Assembly (NCBI GenBank): GCA_031270605.1
Contig: JAISXG010000022.1
Coordinates: 1 to 64,000 of the forward strand
From: Oscillospiraceae bacterium
GTDB lineage: Bacteria > Bacillota > Clostridia > Oscillospirales > Acutalibacteraceae
DNA length: 64,000 bases
Direction: 5' to 3'
Each line of letters starts with the position of its first letter. The stretch's first letter is position 1. Shown in pieces: positions 17,066-24,408 of this stretch. The notes under the pieces are model-generated. The model was not told where the DNA came from. It did no database searches and saw nothing but the letters and a program-made list of their open reading frames with translations. A program made the position numbers and the translations under genes.

Positions 17066-17284
17066 TTATTCAGAATCATCCTTATCCGGTATAGATTCCA
17101 TGATATCCCCCGGCTGACACTCCAGCGCCGCGCAAATACGGTCAATGATATCCGTTTGCACAACCTTATTGCTTGACAGTTTCGCGACAGTAGCATTCGA
17201 AATATGGGCCATTTTCATTAAATCGCCCTTTTTTAATCCTTTACGGTTCAGCAAATCAAATAGTTTATAATAATAAATCCCCAT
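17066..17284 (-). CDS. XRE-family HTH regulator (72 aa), YozG-like
   Basis: Short single-domain regulator with HTH at about residues 6-60: LFDLLNRKGLKKGDLMKMAH, ISNATVAKLSSNKVVQTDII, then RICAALECQPGDIMESIPD, the characteristic tail of the helix_turn_helix type found in YozG-like proteins. The ATG at 17284 follows GGAG by 9 nt; a longer N-terminus to 17326 has no SD. Its stop codon touches the inverted-repeat element. It is transcribed alone, downstream of a terminator at 17371. Target unknown. Confidence 0.82.
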   Translation of the reverse strand: MGIYYYKLFDLLNRKGLKKGDLMKMAHISNATVAKLSSNKVVQTDIIDRICAALECQPGDIMESIPDKDDSE

Positions 17285-17370
17285 ATAATAACGCTCCATT
17301 TCAAGATATATATTACTATAGCACACAAAAATCTTTGCGTAAACAGTAAAAAAACTTCGTATGGAAAGAA

Positions 17371-17402
17371 AAAAGGAACAGTGCAGCCACCGTTCCTTTT
17401 TC
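17371..17402 (-). terminator. Terminator downstream of the sigma-factor region
   Basis: AAAAGGAAC.GTG pairs with CAC.GTTCCTTTT around CAGC. On the minus strand it is followed by a T run; it separates the sigma-associated genes from the XRE gene at 17066, and the symmetric A/T flanks allow bidirectional action. Confidence 0.8.
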
Positions 17403-17420
17403 TGCTGTTTTCACTGAATG

Positions 17421-18206
17421 TTACAAAATATAATCCGTTATACAGTCATACCAATGCACATAGGTGTCACCGTTGATTGTGATGCGTTCATTGCCCGGCA
17501 AACGCTCTATCCACCGCTGCCCATAGCGGTTCAAGGCCCAGTCGTCACGGTTAAAGCGCCGCCATAGAACGGTGCGGCCATGTTGGTCAATAAACTGCTC
17601 CGTGGCGATGCTGCTGTTATAGGTTTCGACATCCATCGCACAAACGGCGTCATAGGTTTTACCCGCAATGCTCACGGCATAGCGCCCCACAACGTCAAGC
17701 ACTTTCTTTCCCGCTGCGCAGGTGATCTCCGCGCCATTGCGACAGATCAGGCCTTTAGGCGTGAGAAGGGTTTCGTTGCCGCAGTTATCCTCACCAAAGC
17801 CCCAATTGTCAAGAAAGGCATCCCCGTCAAGAAATGTGTAATATTTTTTTACACCATTCTCCACATGGCTTTCAGCCAGCAAGCGGCAATGAGTTTCTGT
17901 AAGCTGCGCCACAAGGCGGCGTTCCACGGGGTTTGTCGCGCCGACGGCGTTGCATTCCATGGGATCATATTCCAGCGCGTGAATCTCAATCCCTTCAATT
18001 CCGTGCACCTCCGCTTTGCCGGCAACCCGCATATCCATAAATTCGGTTCTTTTCTTTTCCGGAAAGTCATACATCGCCCAGGAAAGCCGCTCCCTCAATT
18101 TAGGTACAAGAAATCACCCCATCAATTCCTCCCATTTCACAGGAAACGGCTCTTCCTCGCTTTTTATGATTGTATAATCCAGCATAAACTCAGGCAATTT
18201 GCTCAT
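17421..18206 (-). pseudogene. Sigma-factor partner gene interrupted by an in-frame TGA
   Basis: An ATG at 18206 with GGAG 8 nt upstream opens the frame MSKLPEFMLDYTIIKSEEEP, which runs 30 codons to WEELMG, meets a TGA at 18114-18116, and then continues without any further stop as FLVPKLRERLSWAMYDF for 231 more codons, ending CITDYIL. The two halves read as one protein of about 260 aa; recalled relatives found next to such sigma factors have tryptophan (TGG) after the ELMG-like stretch, so a TGG-to-TGA change is the simplest reading. If the second half is translated alone it needs a TTG at 18098 or the ATG at 18074. The conserved DGDAFLDNWGFGEDNCGNET and RRFNRDDWALNRYGQRW motifs are intact. 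Function unknown; perhaps a sigma-regulatory or envelope protein. Confidence 0.55.
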
Positions 18207-18713
18207 AATACTTTCTCCTTTCGCTTCTCGGGGCGGGTATGGATAGAGCAGCCTGAACCTCTGCTTTACGTGATACAGGCGGCTTTTCACCGTGCCGAGG
18301 GGCACCCCCAGCTTTTTAGCGATCTCCACCTGCTGATAGGATTGAAAAAAATACAGATGCAGTATCTGTCTGTCTTTTTCTTCAAGCGAAGCAAGCGTAT
18401 CCCGCACGGGGTTGCTCCAGCCCGCCGCCATACGCCCACAAAGCGCCATGCCAAGAGGCAGATCATCAAAGGACACCTCCGGCGACCTTGCCCGGCTGCG
18501 AAAATAATCGTTGCATTTGCTGCGGGCAATGCTGATCAGCCACGCCTTGAATTGCATTTCATCGCGCAGCTGGCCGAATTTTTGATAGGCCGTCAGGCAA
18601 ACCTCCTGCAAAACATCATCCGCGTCCATTTTTGCGGCAATTTTAAACCGTACGAACCGCTCCAGCGCATTTCTGTGCTCGCTTAACAAGCGTTCAAATT
18701 CACTCAGTTCCAT
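18114..18713 (-). CDS. RNA polymerase sigma factor, ECF/sigma-70 family
   Basis: Sigma region 2 spans about 10-75 (DADDVLQEVCLTAYQKFGQL, FKAWLISIARSKCNDYFR) and region 4 about 110-165 (LEEKDRQILHLYFFQSYQQV, EIAKKLGVPLGTVKSRLYHV). It directs core polymerase to a specific regulon. The core ends near residue 168 (YPYPPREAKGE), but the frame has no stop there: it continues through the start codon and first 30 codons of the downstream gene to a TGA at 18114, giving a 199-aa product with a foreign tail. In the +1 frame an ATGA overlap would give the usual coupled stop, so a single-base indel or stop loss is likely. GGAGGTGG precedes the ATG. Confidence 0.88.
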   Translation of the reverse strand: MELSEFERLLSEHRNALERFVRFKIAAKMDADDVLQEVCLTAYQKFGQLRDEMQFKAWLISIARSKCNDYFRSRARSPEVSFDDLPLGMALCGRMAAGWSNPVRDTLASLEEKDRQILHLYFFQSYQQVEIAKKLGVPLGTVKSRLYHVKQRFRLLYPYPPREAKGESIMSKLPEFMLDYTIIKSEEEPFPVKWEELMG

Positions 18714-18735
18714 CCACCTCCCTATTCTGAAATCA

Positions 18736-18772
18736 GAAAACCGGTTTTCCCCTTACAGTAAAGTCATGACTT
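18736..18772. promoter_or_regulatory. Two palindromes upstream of the sigma gene
   Basis: GAAAACCGGTTTTC (18736-18749) and AAGTCATGACTT (18761-18772) are perfect palindromes 20-60 bp before the sigma start codon. They sit where the promoter of this gene should be and may be regulator sites; the AAAACC core could alternatively be part of an ECF-type -35 region. No sigma-A hexamer pair is obvious. Confidence 0.4.
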
Positions 18773-18868
18773 ACTATATATAGACGCTGTTTTTAAGAAA
18801 AAGGTTCAATCATAAAAGGTATTTCATAAAAACAAAAGGGCACGGATTTTCGCCCGTCCCTCACGCAG

Positions 18869-19042
18869 TATAGCCGATTAACTTGGAAATGAGCTAAAAG
18901 ATTACGAGGATATTTTTTATTTTGCCCGTGCACCTGTGCACGTGCGCCCACCGCAGGCAGGCTTTCAGTCCTATGCGGGCAAACACAGCAAAACGAAAAA
19001 TAGGCTGCAAGATTTAGCGCAGTTTCAAGTTAATTGGCTATA
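18869..19042. mobile_element. TATAG-family inverted-repeat element (174 bp)
   Basis: Ends match over about 30 bp: the left end reads TATAGCCGATTAACTTGGAA and the right end, on the minus strand, TATAGCCAATTAACTTGAAA, with CAG/CTG extending the symmetry outward. Internal features are CGAGGATATTTTTTATTTTG near the left end, GTGCACctGTGCAC, and a GCGGGCAAA/TTTGCCCGC-like pair. No coding frame. The right end lies 16 bp from the stop codon of the gene at 19059. This is the best preserved of the family. Confidence 0.65.
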
Positions 19043-19058
19043 CTGATAATATACATCA

Positions 19059-19541
19059 TTATGTGCCTTTGCGGCCCAGCACGCTTTTCGGGCGGGGAGC
19101 GGGCGGCGGCGCAGGCTCTGTGCGCTCGTTAATCTGAATTTTTGCAGCGGGGTGATAAAAACAGGTGGCGGTTCTCAGCATAAAAAAATCGTTCATGGAA
19201 ACAGATACGCTTTTCTGCCCTTCGTAGCCCAGCGCATATTTAAACACCATGCCCCAAAAAGCGCCGATGCTTTTTTTCACAAACACATCGAGCGCGGCGT
19301 CGTGCCTGCCCGTGAGCGACACAAAATCCTCCTTATAATACATTAAAAAGGTTTTCACCGGGGGGATTGCAAACAGATCGTTGCAAAAAATAATGTGCGA
19401 AAGCAGCTCGCGGTCATTCACCGCCTCCATGCATTTGCTCCAATACTTTTCATACTCCGCATTCTGCTGGAATTCTTGAAACGGAATATAAACCTTTGAG
19501 AAATTCTGCTCGATTGCAGCGGCAATTTCAGTAATATTCAT
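19059..19541 (-). CDS. Uncharacterised protein (160 aa)
   Basis: Unrecognised soluble protein starting MNITEIAAAIEQNFSKVYIP, at the ATG at 19541 placed 6 nt after AGAGG. It is mostly helical, rich in aromatic residues (FLMYYKEDFVSL, IGAFWGMVFKYALGYEG), and ends in a basic proline-rich tail (PAPPPAPRPKSVLGRKG). There is no signal peptide or convincing membrane helix. A 14-bp palindrome TTAACATATGTTAA lies at 19556-19569, just upstream of the SD, and may be an operator. It is a single gene flanked by an inverted-repeat element downstream. The function cannot be assigned. Confidence 0.65.
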   Translation of the reverse strand: MNITEIAAAIEQNFSKVYIPFQEFQQNAEYEKYWSKCMEAVNDRELLSHIIFCNDLFAIPPVKTFLMYYKEDFVSLTGRHDAALDVFVKKSIGAFWGMVFKYALGYEGQKSVSVSMNDFFMLRTATCFYHPAAKIQINERTEPAPPPAPRPKSVLGRKGT

Positions 19542-19689
19542 ACTTTTACCTCTATTTAACATATGTTAATTTATATTATGTTATTATTATATATTTAATA
19601 ATATATGGTGTCAAGTAAAATATAAAAAGAGAAACGGAATTCCGTCCCTCTTTTTGCATTCTGGCACAGTAAATTATCTGATCACATCA

Positions 19690-21312
19690 TTATGGCTGTT
19701 CCGTCACCGGGTGAGCCTGCGTTTCCACCTCAAAAGAAATAAAATTATTGCGCGGGGCATAATTCCAGCGCATCCCGAACACCGCGCACGCGTCACAGGG
19801 TATATACAGCTGTTCCCGCGCGCCGCGGAATACCGATGCGGAGAGTTTGACCTCGCCCTGATTCGTTTGAGCGGTGTCGCTGCCCTCTGTGAAGACCGCG
19901 CTCTTGCCATAAATCTCAAGTGAAACTCTGCCCGGCTTTTTCTCCACAAGCCCGCCCACACAGCCGATCAAAACGGCAAGCGGGGCGTACCAGACGCCGT
20001 CTTTTTCAACGCAGGGGGTATCAACCTGGCAAAGGCCGAGATCCATGCCCTTGAATTTCATGCGGGTGCGGTTATATATGGGCGGCTGGACGTAGGGCAA
20101 AATCGTGTCTGTGGATTTGTCAATCGTACATTGGTCAATGATCCGGCCGTCATTGAAAACGGAAGTCAGGGTCATTTTATCCCCGTCCACTTCAACGATG
20201 CAAACACAGCAAACCTGCTCCTCCTGCGGGTGGAACGCCGCGTGCCACACCTTTTGCAGCGTGCGCGAGCCGGGCGGGTTATAGTGGCTGTTGCCGAGCA
20301 TATAGTGAATCGTCCCCTGTGAGGGGCGGTCAAACAGCTCTTCGTTTTTCAAGGGAAAGCTCCTTGAAAAATTATGTTCATGCCCCGAAAACACAAGGTC
20401 GAACAGCTCGAACGCCTCGCGCATGAGGGGATAGGCCTCATAATTCTGGCAATCTGTGCCCGAATAGCAGATGGGGAAATGATAGGTGCCGAGCTTCCAG
20501 GTCTGTTTGCAGCCCTTTAAGTCCTCGATCACCCAGTCGCGCACAAACTCTTGCCCGCTCAGGCCGAGTATATTAAAATGCACGTTGCCGTAATCAAAGG
20601 CATAGCTCGCCGTTTTCCAGCCCTCGGGGCCGTTATCGGCGTAAGAGCCGCGAAACTGGTTGCTGAAAAACTCCGCCGGGTCGGAATAATATTTGCCGGT
20701 GCCTTTTTCGTAGTCCGCGAAGCCGCGGTCATCATGGTTGCCAAGCGCCATCATCAGCGGAACGGATTCCACCACGCCCGCGTAGCCGCTGGCAAACAGG
20801 CCGTTCCACTGCACCTCATGCTGGCCGCAGTCGGTGTTGTCGCCGCCGGTCAGAATAAACCTTGTGTCCGGATGCTCTTCAAGCACCTGCTTTAAAAAGC
20901 TGTTGAAGCGCGAATAATCCGGGCAGTGGTGTGGCTCGCCCTTTTGCTGGTCCGCCACACAGGCAAACTTGAATTTTGTGAGATGTTCAGGCGCGGTGGT
21001 AAACGAGAACGTTTCACTGCGGTGCGCGTCACTGCCGCAGGTGTAATAATATTTCGTATCGGGCTTCAGCCCTTTGAGGGTGCACCAGAACATATGGCTC
21101 GTGTCGATGTCGCTCTCAAACACGCCCTGCTCGGCATCCGCGCGGTAAATCTCACCACCGTCTTCGTGATATTCCACATAGCCGGCTCCCACATCCGTGC
21201 TCGTTCTCCAAGTCACGGCCATTGAGGTGGCCGCGTCGCCGTTGATACTGATCATAATATGGTCGGGCGAGGATGTCGACCCTCTTGCCGGTTTTTCTTT
21301 TTTGATTTCCAT
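19690..21312 (-). CDS. Purple-acid-phosphatase-like metallophosphoesterase without signal peptide
   Basis: A 540-aa calcineurin-type phosphoesterase. An N-terminal FN3/PAP-N domain (about 15-105, VTWRTSTDVGAGYVEY; KPDTKYYYTCGSD) precedes the metallophosphatase core: GGDNTDC (156-162), LGNHDDRG (190-197), THY/FP histidine region and SGHEHNFSR (about 317-325). A C-terminal beta-rich domain (about 440-530, GVWYAPLAVLIGCVGG; LYIPCDACAVFG) resembles the copper-amine-oxidase N-terminal/stalk domain. PAP-like enzymes of this architecture are normally exported, yet the start (GGGAG then ATG) gives MEIKKEKPARG with no signal peptide, so it is either cytoplasmic or exported by another route. A second, exported homologue is at 54994. 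Confidence 0.85.
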   Translation of the reverse strand: MEIKKEKPARGSTSSPDHIMISINGDAATSMAVTWRTSTDVGAGYVEYHEDGGEIYRADAEQGVFESDIDTSHMFWCTLKGLKPDTKYYYTCGSDAHRSETFSFTTAPEHLTKFKFACVADQQKGEPHHCPDYSRFNSFLKQVLEEHPDTRFILTGGDNTDCGQHEVQWNGLFASGYAGVVESVPLMMALGNHDDRGFADYEKGTGKYYSDPAEFFSNQFRGSYADNGPEGWKTASYAFDYGNVHFNILGLSGQEFVRDWVIEDLKGCKQTWKLGTYHFPICYSGTDCQNYEAYPLMREAFELFDLVFSGHEHNFSRSFPLKNEELFDRPSQGTIHYMLGNSHYNPPGSRTLQKVWHAAFHPQEEQVCCVCIVEVDGDKMTLTSVFNDGRIIDQCTIDKSTDTILPYVQPPIYNRTRMKFKGMDLGLCQVDTPCVEKDGVWYAPLAVLIGCVGGLVEKKPGRVSLEIYGKSAVFTEGSDTAQTNQGEVKLSASVFRGAREQLYIPCDACAVFGMRWNYAPRNNFISFEVETQAHPVTEQP

Positions 21313-21507
21313 AGATTTCTCCCATCGCTCTTTTTTCTTGTGCTGATTCCCCTTTTGCGCAATCGGTCATATGTCCGCAAAAGCGAAAAATCAACCCTTT
21401 TATACTAACACAACAGCCGCCCGAAATCAACCGCACCCCCCGATTTATCCATGCTGCAAAGGTTCGGTGCAAAAAAGCAATTAGGACTATACCTATGACG
21501 GCCTTGG

Positions 21508-22188
21508 CTACCTTTTTTTCTTCTTTGCTCCCTCAGGCACATCCGCTTGGGAATCCGTCTGCGGGTCAGGAACGGTCTTATACTTAATTTGCCAAGTGTC
21601 TGCCTCCGAAGTGGCTTCGCTGCCGGCAGCTTCATGCGCCGCCTTTTCGGCCGTGCCGGGGAGTGCATATGCGCTCTCTTTTTTAACAGGCTGCTTAAGT
21701 GGAATCACGACCTTTGAGCCGCAAAAGGCACAGGAGGCCACCCCGCCACGCCTGTCAACATCCATGGCTGCGCCGCAGTTCGGGCAGGTCATGTCCATGA
21801 TGGCTTCTGGTGAAACTGTTTTTTGGTCAGCATTATTGTCACGAAAAAAGTTCACAAAATGCAGTTCCAGTTGTTTGGACTGCTCAAAAAACAGTGTTCC
21901 GCAGTCACCCTTCATCACTGCGTTATATAATTCAGGCGACACATCAAAAGCCAAATGCAAACCATCCTCTGTTTGAAAGGTCAAATTATAATAGCCTTTG
22001 TCAACATAAACACTTCCATTCTTCTCTCTTCGCATAATCGTTATTTTTTTTATAATGCTTGCTTTTGCGTTCTTTTGCAGCATATGCGTGGCCTTTTTTA
22101 TTTTTTTTATAAAAATAAGAACCCCCCAAAATGCCGCGACGAAAATGAAAATATCCGCATAGGATAAGATTGTAAAGACTACATCCAA
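21508..22188 (-). CDS. Membrane-anchored protein with DUF2500-like domain and zinc ribbon
   Basis: Starts at TTG 22188 (GGAGGTG 6 nt upstream). One N-terminal membrane helix (ADIFIFVAAFWGVLIFI), then a small beta domain (about 48-115: YYNLTFQTEDGLHLAFDVSP, LYNAVMKGDCGTLFFEQ, HFVNFFRD), then a zinc ribbon MTCPNCGAAMD...ASCAFCGSKV (CPxC...CxxC, about 133-158) and a polar acidic tail ending in lysines. The beta domain follows the same pattern as the genes at 32000 and 32569. Function unknown; the layout suggests a membrane-bound, zinc-stabilised regulatory or structural protein. Confidence 0.65.
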   Translation of the reverse strand: MDVVFTILSYADIFIFVAAFWGVLIFIKKIKKATHMLQKNAKASIIKKITIMRREKNGSVYVDKGYYNLTFQTEDGLHLAFDVSPELYNAVMKGDCGTLFFEQSKQLELHFVNFFRDNNADQKTVSPEAIMDMTCPNCGAAMDVDRRGGVASCAFCGSKVVIPLKQPVKKESAYALPGTAEKAAHEAAGSEATSEADTWQIKYKTVPDPQTDSQADVPEGAKKKKR

Positions 22189-22350
22189 TCAAAGCACCTC
22201 CGAAAACCAATCCAAAGCACATCCGCATCCCGTTCCAAATCAGGATATTATTTATACATAAATATAGCAGAAATCCTTTAAAAAAGCAAGAAACATCCGC
22301 ATTCGACAATTGAAATAAATGTAACATAAAGCTTTTAAGGCAGCAAAAAA

Positions 22351-22379
22351 CCGCGCGGCAGATTTCTTTGCCGCGCGGC
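22351..22379 (-). terminator. Terminator of the acyl-CoA synthetase gene
   Basis: CCGCGCGGCA and TGCCGCGCGG form a perfect 10-bp GC-rich stem with an 8-9 nt loop; on the minus strand it is followed by TTTTTTG. It lies 11 bp beyond the stop of the gene at 22391. Confidence 0.9.
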
Positions 22380-22390
22380 CCGTTTCTTGT

Positions 22391-24058
22391 TTATGCGCTT
22401 GTTGATTTTGAGGGGGCTTTCTCCGTCAGGCACATGAAGTCGATTTTCTTCATGGGCGTTCTCGGCAGCTCTTCCATCACAACGATCTCCCTCGGGATCG
22501 AGAACTTTGAAAGGTTCTCTTCACAAAGCCTGATGATTTGCCGCTTATAATCCTCCTCGTCGCCGGGGTAATCCTTGCGGAACGAGACGAACGCGCGCAC
22601 AATCGGCTTGCCCTCGCAATAGCCCTGCACCGCGCACACCTCTTTGATGAAGGGCAGGCGGCTCTCCACAAGCATTTCAATGTCTGTGGGGTAAACATTG
22701 TAGCCGGAAATGATGATCAGGCGTTTCCTTCTGCCTGAGAAAAAGAAAAATCCGTCATCGTCCTGATAGCCAAGATCACCCGAAAGCACCCACGGCGTGC
22801 CCTCTTCGTCATAATAAATGCCTTCGTCCTCAGGCTTGCCGGGGGCAAAATAGCCCTCCATCATTGTGGTTCCCGAGATGGCGATTTCACCGATCGTGCC
22901 GTTGGGCACACGCTTGTGGTTTTCGTCCCAAATCTCCATGCGCAGGCCCGGGAGCGCTTTACCGATGGAGTCGATTTTCTTTGCGGCGTCCGTATTCAAG
23001 CTGCACACAGAAGCGACCTCTGTCAGGCCATAGCCCCTGTGCAGCCTTGTTTCGGCGTTCCATTTTTCAAGATAGGCGTTGAATTCGTCCAGCACCTTTT
23101 CTGTCACGTCGTCGCCGCCGCAGAACATCACGCGCAGGCCAGCAAGGTGTTCGCCGTCGAAGTTCTTCTCAGCCATCAGCTTGCGGAACATGACGGGAAT
23201 ACCCACCATAAACACAAAGTCGCCTTTGTTTTTGCGCATGATCTTATTGAATTTCTTGGCATCAAAGTCCTCCATCGGGATCCCGCGCCCGGCATAGCAG
23301 AACGGCAGGTGGAAGTTGACTGCAAGGCCGAACGAGTGGAACAGGGGCAGCACGCAAATACCGCATTCTTCACCCGGCCTGCGCACATCTCCAATTTCAA
23401 GCTCACGGATTTTCGTCACGATCTCATTGATGGCAAACGAGGTCAGCTTAATCGTTTTGCTCTGCCCCGTTGTGCCGCCGCCGTTGAGATAAACGGCGAT
23501 GTCTTTGCCGTTGCCCGAAAGGCCTTTGGCAGGCGGATATTTTGTAATGGAATTTTTATAAGTATCACGGTTTTTGATCTTTCGCACACTGCCGAACACA
23601 ATCTTTTCAACAATTTTCATGCCCGCCTTTCTCAGCGGCGAAGCATAGTCTGACATTGAGCAGACAACACAGGGAACGTTCAGCTCGTTAATGACCGAAA
23701 CATATTTTTTTGCCAGCACATCAAGAATCATAATGCCCTTCGTGCCCGATTCAACCATCAGGTCGCGCAGCTGCTCGGGCGGCGTGAGGGGGTGGATGAA
23801 ATTGATGATGACGCCGATTTTATTCAGCGCATAAAACGCCACAAAACTCTCGACCGTCGTGGGCAAAAAGACGGTGTAAATATCGCCCCGCTTCAGGCCG
23901 ATTTTCTGCTGTGCATACGCGGCCAAAGAATCGACCTGCTTTAAAAATTCAGACTTCAGCGTTTTCTTTCCCCAATGCTCGGTGCAGTAATAATCCTTGT
24001 GCTGTTTTGTGTGATAGAGCCAGTACTCATAACAATTAAAGTTTCTGATATCCTCCAA
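22391..24058 (-). CDS. AMP-forming acyl-CoA synthetase/ligase
   Basis: Activates a carboxylic acid (probably a fatty acid) to acyl-CoA via acyl-AMP. The 555-aa ANL protein shows the P-loop-like YLNGGGTTGQSKTIKLT (A3), YGLTEVASVCSLN (A5), LSGDLGYQDDDGFFFFSGR (A7/A8 with the ribose-binding Asp), KRLIIISGYNVYPTDIE and the C-terminal catalytic lysine region LPRTPMKKIDF (A10). The TTG at 24058, 9 nt after GGAGG, is preferred over a longer TTG start at 24094, which has no SD. It is a single gene, so the substrate cannot be deduced. Confidence 0.87.
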   Translation of the reverse strand: MEDIRNFNCYEYWLYHTKQHKDYYCTEHWGKKTLKSEFLKQVDSLAAYAQQKIGLKRGDIYTVFLPTTVESFVAFYALNKIGVIINFIHPLTPPEQLRDLMVESGTKGIMILDVLAKKYVSVINELNVPCVVCSMSDYASPLRKAGMKIVEKIVFGSVRKIKNRDTYKNSITKYPPAKGLSGNGKDIAVYLNGGGTTGQSKTIKLTSFAINEIVTKIRELEIGDVRRPGEECGICVLPLFHSFGLAVNFHLPFCYAGRGIPMEDFDAKKFNKIMRKNKGDFVFMVGIPVMFRKLMAEKNFDGEHLAGLRVMFCGGDDVTEKVLDEFNAYLEKWNAETRLHRGYGLTEVASVCSLNTDAAKKIDSIGKALPGLRMEIWDENHKRVPNGTIGEIAISGTTMMEGYFAPGKPEDEGIYYDEEGTPWVLSGDLGYQDDDGFFFFSGRRKRLIIISGYNVYPTDIEMLVESRLPFIKEVCAVQGYCEGKPIVRAFVSFRKDYPGDEEDYKRQIIRLCEENLSKFSIPREIVVMEELPRTPMKKIDFMCLTEKAPSKSTSA

Positions 24059-24239
24059 AATAACATTCCTCCATTTTGCATTTTCTCGCCTCAATTTTAA
24101 CAGAATTATTGCAGAATGTCAACGAGATTTCATATACTGTTAATAAATTCCGCAACATTCCTGTCACATTTTGCACAGAAATAACAAATATAAACAAGTT
24201 TGGCAAAACAAATAAAAAAAAGAAAACGCTCCTTTGTTG

Positions 24240-24369
24240 TTGACAAAAGAAAAACATCGTTGTTTAATAATATAGAAACGATCCAATACTAAAAAAGGAA
24301 GTCCTTTTATCTGGTTATATTGTTTTTTGAAGAACATTGTTTTATACATTTTTTGTTTTTTGGTATAAT
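24240..24369 (+). promoter_or_regulatory. Two candidate promoters for the HtrA gene
   Basis: P1: TTGACA (24240-24245), 17-nt spacer, TTTAAT (24263-24268). P2: extended -10 TGG-TATAAT (24361-24369) without a good -35, about 35 bp before the start codon. P2 is the better placed. Confidence 0.5.
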
Positions 24370-24408
24370 AAAGAAGGCGTTGCATGCCTGTGAACGGGAG
24401 TGAATTTT

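Noticed and set aside
18114-18116. Selenocysteine at the in-frame TGA
   Set aside because: The position appears to be a Trp in recalled relatives, there is no adjacent SECIS-like hairpin, and the protein is not a redox family.
19558-19571. TTAACATATGTTAA as a transposon end
   Set aside because: A single 14-bp palindrome upstream of one gene without a partner repeat; more likely an operator or chance AT palindrome.
21405-21507. Another TATAG-family element after the zinc-ribbon gene
   Set aside because: Only one end-like sequence (TATAGTCCTAATTGC, minus strand) is visible; no opposite end or CGAGGAT core was found.
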